Below, piece by piece: positions 56,686-64,000 of a stretch of 64,000 nucleotides of DNA. How positions within the stretch are numbered: position 1 is the first letter of the stretch; every line of letters starts with the position of its first letter. The notes beneath the pieces are model-generated. The model ran no database searches. It was not told the DNA's origin and was given only the letters and a program-made list of their open reading frames with translations. Position numbers and translations under genes: made by a program. The stretch comes from Apium graveolens (taxonomy: Eukaryota > Streptophyta > Magnoliopsida > Apiales > Apiaceae), in contig NC_133657.1 in assembly GCF_009905375.1 (NCBI RefSeq), positions 66,621,233 through 66,685,232 of the forward strand, given 5' to 3'.

Positions 56686-58761
56686 ACTTGTTAAATGGTA
56701 TCAAGCTGAAACCATTTCTTCGAATCCTGTAGTAGCTAGGAAACCAACCACCTCATCTTCTCAAAAGGATGAGGTGAGTAAAAAAAGAGAAAGGAGGTAA
56801 CCTTAACAATTATGCATGAGAGTGGTGAGGAACAAACAAAGGTTGAGTCACCATTGGTTAAAAGATCAAAGAAGAGTAATAAATCTGAGCTGACCACTCA
56901 AGCCACCTCTGCATCCTCTCAAAAGGATGCAGTTGTAAATATTGGGATTAAACAGACTCTAGATACATCCTCTCAACAGGGTGTGTCTATTGAAAAGAGA
57001 ATTCACCCAAATACATTATGTATAGAGTCTGCACAACCTATACTTGATCAAATCCAAGTGTATGATAGAAGAAATAAGGATGGCACACACAGTGAGAGCA
57101 CAAGGCGCACAATAAGAATAAGACCAATAGAGACTTCATAAGGGACCATTTGAGCTGCATAGAAAATGAAATGCAGAAATAGGGGAGGGGTTACATCTTT
57201 TGAAGCTCCCTCATCCATTCAGGGGGAGCTGCCAACACTCACTACTGAGCAACAATCTCTAATCTCTCAAATTTCTTCTCTACCTAAAGCACTTGAATCC
57301 AATTCTCAAGTACAAACTAACTCAAGTGACTTGGTTCAATCAACCTTGATCACCACCCAGACACTACATTCAGATGGTGAGAGGCTACTAGATAGGGTAG
57401 ACCTTGATGACACCATCAAAACCATAGGGGATTCATCAGTTTTTACTGAAGACCCCATGGATGTCACAAATGCACCTTCATGTGCAAATCAACCTTCACA
57501 AGCTGTTAGGTTTGAGGGTAGTACTCCTGAGGGGAAGCTATACAAATCCTCTCCAATTCAATTGGAGGTTCCTCATGTAGGGACAACTCCCCTCAAAACC
57601 CTAGCTGAAATTGCTTTGACAATTGAAGCTGGGAGTACAATTGCCAATGACCCTGCTATGGGAGAGGAAAGTTTATCACATTCAAGTGACAGTGCTTTGC
57701 AAGAAGCACAAGGGTTTGAGACCGACGCACATGACAGTAACCCAGTCAAATCCCCTCCAATTCAATTGGAGGTTCCGACTTTATGTGAGGAACAACAACT
57801 TGTCAAAACCACAGAGCAATCTGTGAGTAAAACCGTGACTTTAGTCACAGGTGGTTTTAATTCACACCCTTCCACCTCTCAATCACACCTCATCTCCTAA
57901 TGGCTCCAAGATACTGAAAATCAACCTTCTATAATTGAATATCTTAGAGTTGATCAACCTGGAGGCCTTGCTCAAATCTCACAAAAGCTACTCACATACA
58001 ATATGTCAAATCAAGACTACCAAGCTATCATGTTCTCCTACCAGGCTGATGTTGAAGATAATCAGGCAAAACTTATTGATGAAGCTGGTCAGGATGCTAA
58101 CTGTGATGCTTGGTTGGACAAGGAATTCACAATTGAGATGGATGTTGTTTTAGTTAAATTCAGGGAGGAATACATTACAATTCTGGGAAGCAATGCCAGA
58201 TCCCTCACTCCACAAGAGGTGTATGATGCCATCAATGAGGTCTACAAAGCTCAAATCAAGGCTTTACACAACTTTGGAAAAGCTCTATAAATCACATTGA
58301 ATGGACATCAAGACAAAGTCATGAAGATGGTCAAGGAAAAGATGGACCAAATCATCCCCTCTCAAATTTGGATCAAAAACTAATTCAAAACCTTCTCAGA
58401 ACAAATGTCTAGGTATGATCTTAGTGGGATTGATAAAAGTGTAAATCAGCTCAAAGAATCATTTGTAGCCTTGCATAAAGTTGTTCAAGATCTTATCAGT
58501 AAATCCAATGACACATGGTTGAAGTTGGATCAAATGCACACTGCAAGATACACTCCTTCACCGTTGGTCATGGATGAAATTCATAAATTTGTGCAAGCTA
58601 CTTTTGGACAATCTACTGCTATCTCTACTGCAAGCTCTTCTTCACAAGCCATTCAAGAACTCAAGACTCAAGTAGCTTCTCTGGAAACCTCAAATGCTTC
58701 TCTCAGCACTCAATTTCAGGCTTTGACTTCTCTAGTCAAAAGTTAACAGACAGACATAAAG
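56686..58761 (+). pseudogene. SIRE-Y extra ORF, segment 3
   Basis: The protein reading resumes after Tekay-1 (LVKWYQAETISS), one frame off segment 2. It is low-complexity and hydrophilic. Serine/glutamine-rich repeats SSQKDEV and SSQKDAV occur near 56757 and 56915. Two copies of the motif PIQLEVP lie near 57553 and 57757. A helical region (about 58000-58290) and a possible coiled coil (58640-58745) follow. Stops occur at 57139-57141, 57898-57900, 58288-58290, near 58381 and at 58744-58746, with at least one frame change. No known domain or membrane segment is seen. The reading is cut by the solo LTR at 58762. Confidence 0.6.
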
Positions 58762-60237
58762 TGTAACACCTCCAAATCCGGGGTCGGGGATCCGGGTTGT
58801 CACGAGTTCCATTTCCCTTAATAACACCCAATCTTAATAAATAATCAACTATTCTGTTCATCTTGTCTATCTGATGTTGTGTGATGAAAGAAGAAAGAAA
58901 GGGTGAGCAACAAGCCCACCAAAATAATATGTATAATAATTAACAATATATGAGCATTCTCATAGTACACATGAAAGTCTTGGTCAAGAAGAAATGAACC
59001 AAGCTGATATCTTAACGCGACCAAGTCGCAAAATATTCAATATATATACATATATACTTTTCACAATCTTTGAAATCCTCTAACATGTATAATATACACA
59101 GAGTTCCCATTTATAACTGTATTAAATATCGTTGCAAGGTGATCTCATATATCTAACCTTGTCTCAACGTTTTTCCGAAAATCTTTGACATGCACAAGAT
59201 AATCATTTACTAGATATAAGTTTAAAAGATGAAGTTACAAGATACTCCAATATACTTATATCCAAATACTACTTGAACTACCACTGTTCAAGTTATAATC
59301 AGTTTCAAAAGTTCATCACCCAGATGAGACTATAAGATAAGACTTGAATAGATTCAATCCTTGAAATATCATTATAAATAATGAAGTTACGAGATACTTC
59401 ATTAAGTCCCGATATATATATACACCTATATATATATATATATATACATTTCATACACTCCTTGAAAACCTCTGTTATGAAAATTATAAACAGAGTTGCA
59501 ATATCCAATGAATTTGGAAAGGAGAAAACCTTGGCATAAACCTGATATCTTGCTGATCAGGCAAAGATACCAATAAGTAACCCTTTTCTACTAGTAGATG
59601 GACGAATTCCCCACTGGTCATCACCCTGGCCGCCATAGGACCTTATGCTGGACTGTCACTCAGCCACTTACGCATTTGATGGACTCCCACTGAGCCACTT
59701 ACACTTTCATGGACGCCCACTGAGCCCATGTTGCTTATGCCGACTCAATAGATGGACTTACTTCCCGAACGTTGGGTAAGTAATCAATTCATTTATCAAA
59801 ACAGCAACCTCGTTGCGAATGTAAAATACACCACTCAGCCGGATCCCTCAAGTTTTGAGCGAGTATTTAAATCCCCTTCGAAAGGAAGATCTTAACTATA
59901 AAAATGAGTTTTGGGATCCGCTCTAACTTTTAAAATCATTTTGAAGACTCGAAAACATTTTTAAGAATATTTGGAGTAATGCTGATTTAATGAAATAAAT
60001 CAGTCCCGATATATTAGAAAATATCTGAATATTATTATTTAAATAATATTCCCATAAAGAATAATCTTTATAAAAATAATTGAAGTAGAAGTTGTAACAA
60101 TTATACTTGAAATGAATATTAAATAACCAAAGATATACTTATACGAAAGTAATATCTTTATTTGAGTAATCAAAAGTGAGTTTGATTATCGACACATTAT
60201 TCTTTAATAAAATAAAGAATATTAATTAGTAAATAAT

Positions 60238-60460
60238 CGGAGTCATAAGTCCTCGAATGAATATTCAAAATAATATTCATTAATAAAATAAACGGAGTCA
60301 TAAGTCCTCGAATGAATATTCAAAGTAATATTCATTAAATAAAATAAACCGAGTCATAAGTCCTCGAATGAATATTCAAAGTAATATTCATTAAATAAAT
60401 AAGCGGAGTCATAAGTCCTCGAATGAATATTCAGAATAATATTCATTAAATAAATAAAGC
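60238..60460. repeat. Tandem repeat, four units of about 56 bp, in the solo LTR
   Basis: Four head-to-tail units each begin CGGAGTCATAAGTCCTCG (one begins CCGAGTC) and end with a stretch around AATATTCATTAAATAAA. Units differ by a few bases and one or two indels. Confidence 0.85.
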
Positions 60461-60501
60461 TATCGAATAAACCTTATTCGATTAATAGTTTTGAACTATA
60501 T

Positions 60502-60502
<1 letters not shown>

Positions 60503-60562
<60 letters not shown>
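60503..60562. repeat. AT dinucleotide microsatellite
   Basis: A run of TA repeats with one AA interruption, in the solo LTR just downstream of the tandem array. Confidence 0.9.
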
Positions 60563-60565
<3 letters not shown>

Positions 60566-62634
60566 CTCGGGAACATCGACTCCCGGTTTTAGAAAATGTT
60601 CACCTTTGGGTCCCCTATCCTAAGGGTATACGCAACTACTACTTATCTCTAGCATAGGTATTATGCAACTTATAAGCATTCAAATCAACAGATAGATAAC
60701 CAGATTACGAAACATACATGCATATATATACCATCTCAACATGCTTCAATATATCGCAAAATTTGCTAATTAACCAACATGCATCTATCACAAGATCATG
60801 CATATACATTTATACATCACCACAACAGTATAACGGGTAGAAAACTTGCCTGAGTGTTCCGGGGTAGACTTAAGCTTAGAGTGGGTCCGATAACCTATGA
60901 ACAACAACATAAGTCGGAATTAAACCAAAGTCACTTATAAATCTATACTTTAACCAATTTAGACTCTAACGCTCGCTTTGCGCTTAATGATTCTCTTAAG
61001 TCGCTCGAGTACCCACGGCTCCACCATTTTTAATAAATTAACCATTAAGGGTTTTAAGGCGATTCTTTCGCAAGTGCCTTACCAACTGCCTAATACACTT
61101 TACATAAATGATTCATACTCCAATTAGTCCTTTAAGGTCTTTAACCTATGTTTCAAAGTAAGGCGAGGGGTAATGGTTCGTTCGCGAAACGCCGTTACTT
61201 AAAACGGTCGTTTCTCCTAAACCGTACTTCGGATTCAAACGAACCACATATCAAAACGAAGCTCGTAACATGAACTATCTAATCATGGCAATGGTAAAAA
61301 TCTAACAGGGAGTTCTCGGGTCCTAATGTTAAGAGCAAAAACAGTCTAAAGTAAATCGGACATTACGACGGCTATGTTTACGCGATTACCAATTTTATTC
61401 TACTCCAAACCAACCCACAATCAACATCCCAACCAAACTCCATCCATAATTCACCATAACAGCCCCAACAACTCAAAATTATCAATTTATACTATTCTCA
61501 AACATGAATTTAAACTATACTTAAGTTCATTAATCAATACTCCAAGAATTACAACTCCAAAACACCACAAAACCAACTAACCTCTACATACACAACAATC
61601 AAGCCTCTCATGAACTATAACAACAAAACTAAACCTAATACTCAAGTAAAGTTAGGGTTTGGAGGGGTTATACCTTCCTTGGAGAGTGGAGAATCAAGTA
61701 ATTAGCTTGGAATCACCCTTAAAAGTCCTTATCCAAGCTTAATCTAAACAAAAACTCAAGAACAAAAATTTTAGTTCTTGAAAAACACTATTCACCATCT
61801 TCTTCCATGATTTTTAGGAAGAGATTGTGAATGAATTAGAAGCTCAAACTTATAGGATAGCTATATCTATGCATAAGGAGTCTTAGATAATTACCTTGCT
61901 AATTAACAAAACTTGGAACTAGGATTTTGAATTTTCTTTCTTTGAAAAAGAAAAGAAGCCGAGAGCTTTTGATGAAGAAGGTGAAATAGCTTTGTGTTTT
62001 TGGTGAAATTGAATTGTTGGTTGACTTGGTGGATTTGTTTTGTTTTGATTAATTACCTTTTTAACCATGAAAAATTGTGTGGTTATTAATCAACCACACC
62101 TCCTTCCCTTATGTCATGCTTAGGTCATCATGTGATGTCACTCTCCCACACTTGTCCTCTTCTTGTTGGTTTGATGACATCATCATCCCTAACCTCCTTG
62201 ATGAACTCTTAATTGCTTGCCTAATGACCGCTAATCTGTTATACGGTTCGCTTAACTTTCGTTCTCGTTTATCGTTTGAGGGATCATACCCGGGATCTTA
62301 TTACTTGGGTTCCCTTAACCTTTCTCAATACATTATATTCCTTTTATGATCCTCTCTTAAAATCCTTGAATTTAAATCTTTTTTATCATGTTACATTATA
62401 CTCAATTCTTTCGGTATCTGGTGGATTTTCGGGAAAAATCAAAGTGTTCGGATTTGGATTCTGACGATCTTTACATACACTTATATACCACATAGAGTAC
62501 TAAAAATATCCCAGACGATCAATAAAAGAACCCCTACATAGTGTGGCATGAAAAGTTTTCTTATTCAGCATAATCAGCAAAACACTATTCATAAGGGTTT
62601 CAAAAATTCCAAAAATTGGGGTTATTACATAAAG

Positions 62635-64000
62635 AACCTGGTGGACTCTCACAAGCACCTTCAAATGCAAAACTCTGTTGCTTTGGGAGCCATCATGGGA
62701 AAGCTCAACATTCCTCTACCATCACTTCCAGAACATATAAGGCTTGAAATTCCTACTCCCCTCCTTATGCCTGACAACAAGACTAAGGGGGAGATAGAGG
62801 CTAGGCTAGCAAGATCCAGATAATCTACTCAACAAGTCCAGGGTGCTGAAAAGAGCTTAAATCAAGATGTAGATCTTGACATGGAGAGACTTATTAGGGC
62901 TGCTGAAGGACCAAGTCTGAGCAGAGAATTTGATGAATTGCTTAAGGCCCTAAAAGCTTCTCTCAATAATAATCACTTCACATACAAAAAGGCTCTGGAC
63001 AAGACAATAAACTTTTTAAGGGTGATCATGGTAACTCAAGACAATTTTCTACAAAAGAGAATAATGGTCAATGCAAATGACTCTGGGATAGATAGATGTA
63101 TGCAGGTGTCCCTCAATTATCTTGTCTCAAGGAGGGCATCTGAGTTGGACATTCTGATAAAAAAATTCAAAGTTGTGACTCATGAAGACACCTTGTTACT
63201 AGCTGAATTGAAGAATGCACAAGTGGCTGCTTTTCTAGAAGCATACCTATAGCCAAGCAAGGGAATAACATACATATGTCCTAACATCAAATACTTCAAA
63301 CACTTCCAAATCCCTAAACAATGTGTCATGGCCAACAAGAAGCTTATCATGATTCTAGAAACTGGTTTAAAATCTAAGAAGAATAAGAACTTTGATGATG
63401 TAGAGATGATAAAGCTATTGAGGAGATACCTGAGTGATGCTGAAGCCAACTTGCCCAAAACTCAAATCAACAAGGATAATTTGGATGATGATGAGCAGAA
63501 GAAAGATGATCAAAATCCTTCTGGCTCAAATCCAAGTCAATCCACTAAGCCATCTGGAAGCAAGGGTGGAGAGAAGAAGAAGGAGGATGAAAAGAAAAAT
63601 GAAGAGAAGAAGAGAGCAACTGAGAGAAGGAGTAAGAGGTGACATGATGGCTCAGAACCACAACAAACCCTAAAAATCCAAACAGCCCTAGCTCAGCCTC
63701 TAGCTAAATCTTTAGTGCCAACAACCTCAATCAACAAACCACTTCTAACCTCTAAGCCAAAATTTCTATACAAACAAACACCTAACTCTTTCCTAAAAAT
63801 TCCAGTCACCACAAGCCAAACAATTCTCAAGAAAATCACAACCTTAGCTTTAGCCAAGCCTTCACTAAAAGTCAATCTCAAATCTGTTGGGAGGAAGCCT
63901 AAGAAAGACAAGCCTACAGAAAAAGTAGAAGTCACTGAAAGGGCCATCTGGAACTGTTTCAAGCAATCTGACTTTCTACCTTTGAATTGGTGTATCTCAG
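62635..64000 (+). pseudogene. SIRE-Y extra ORF, segment 4, to the window edge
   Basis: The reading resumes after the solo LTR (LVDSHKHLQMQNSVALGAIM). It includes a helical block (about 62880-63250, LSREFDELLKALKASLNN) and a block near 63328-63500 (MANKKLIMILETGLKSKKN). A Lys/Glu-rich stretch follows (63560-63640), then a basic tail to NCFKQSDFLPLNWC at the edge. Stops occur at 62821-62823, 63250-63252 and 63640-63642, with frame changes. The protein continues past the window, so the C-terminus and the 3' LTR of SIRE-Y are not visible. Function is unknown. Confidence 0.62.

Larger units (their letters stand above)
58762..62629 (-). mobile_element. Solo LTR (3868 bp) of a Tekay-type gypsy element
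   Basis: It is bounded by TGTAACACC and TTATTACA with a perfect 5-bp target-site duplication taaag (58757-58761 and 62630-62634). On the minus strand it ends CCGGATTTGGAGGTGTTACA, close to the Tekay-1 LTR end (CAGATTTGGAGGGTGTTATA), which fixes the orientation and family. No gag, pol, PBS or polypurine tract is inside. It therefore looks like the product of LTR-LTR recombination. It contains a 56-bp tandem repeat (60238-60460) and an AT microsatellite. Confidence 0.78.
6417..64000 (+). mobile_element. SIRE-Y: host SIRE-type Ty1/copia element, multiply interrupted
   Basis: Gag, protease, integrase, RT and RNase H remnants (6417-11388) are followed by a palindrome array and a large extra ORF. 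The extra ORF is traceable through four segments on the same strand: 12276-12576, 23909-24274, 56686-58761 and 62635-64000. Domain order gag-PR-INT-RT-RH and a post-pol ORF are diagnostic of the SIRE type. Three elements were inserted into the extra ORF and one into gag, each with boundaries recognisable from LTR ends and target-site duplications. Its own LTRs are not in the window. Stops and frameshifts throughout show it is an old, dead copy. Confidence 0.85.

Noticed and set aside
60238..60460. Regular repeats that could suggest a CRISPR array
   Set aside because: Units are directly adjacent and nearly identical over their whole length, with no unique spacers, in a plant retrotransposon LTR.

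Overview
This window comes from a repeat-dense flowering-plant nuclear genome, probably a eudicot with large intergenic regions. The evidence is wall-to-wall plant LTR retrotransposons (Ty1/copia SIRE-type, Ty3/gypsy Athila-type and Tekay-type chromovirus), AT-rich long LTRs, and primer-binding sites matching plant initiator tRNA-Met and tRNA-Asp. I see no host gene, tRNA, rRNA or CRISPR array. Species and family cannot be fixed from the sequence.

Layout. Names used below are mine. SIRE-Y (+ strand) is the oldest, decayed host element. It runs from 6417 to the right edge, and both of its LTRs lie outside the window. Its gag is broken on the left by SIRE-X (+), of which only the 3' part is present: extra ORF 2459-5594 and 3' LTR 5799-6416. 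SIRE-X is itself broken on the left by a long LTR in minus orientation (LTR-L, 1-2455). SIRE-Y continues with gag-pol remnants (6417-11388), a 16-bp palindrome array with a TATA box (11645-12151), and a large extra ORF starting at 12276. That extra ORF is split into four pieces: 12276-12576, 23909-24274, 56686-58761 and 62635-64000. The insertions separating them are Athila-A (12577-23903, +, decayed), Tekay-1 (24275-56680, +), and a 3.9-kb solo LTR (58762-62629, minus).

Tekay-1 carries Copia-B (37295-56498, minus) in its 3' LTR. Copia-B carries Athila-B (38384-49576, minus) in one of its own LTRs. This is a four-level nest, SIRE-Y > Tekay-1 > Copia-B > Athila-B. The Tekay-1, Copia-B and Athila-B insertions have perfect 5-bp target-site duplications (catac, tttag, actat). 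Athila-A has ggggt/ggggc and the solo LTR has taaag. By-eye LTR divergence (Athila-B lowest, Copia-B and Tekay-1 slightly higher, Athila-A clearly higher) agrees with the nesting order.

Coding state. Athila-B is nearly intact: one 1759-codon gag-pol frame and a 390-aa third ORF, but with a frameshift at the gag N-terminus and an Asn at the first RNase H catalytic Asp. Tekay-1 has one gag-pol frame with four in-frame stops and an intact 269-aa proline-rich ORF before gag. Copia-B has lost most of RT and RNase H. Both SIRE elements and Athila-A are pseudogenised.

The most interesting signals are regulatory. In both Athila elements and in SIRE-Y, the third ORF (after pol) has its own TATA box about 100-150 bp upstream of the ATG and an ATG-free leader. 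In SIRE-Y the TATA box sits at the end of an array of about 12 imperfect 16-bp palindromes. In the Athilas, the same kind of GC-rich palindromic block stands upstream of both the LTR TATA and the internal TATA. The Athilas also carry a duplicated polypurine tract, and Copia-B carries two different repeat arrays in its leader.
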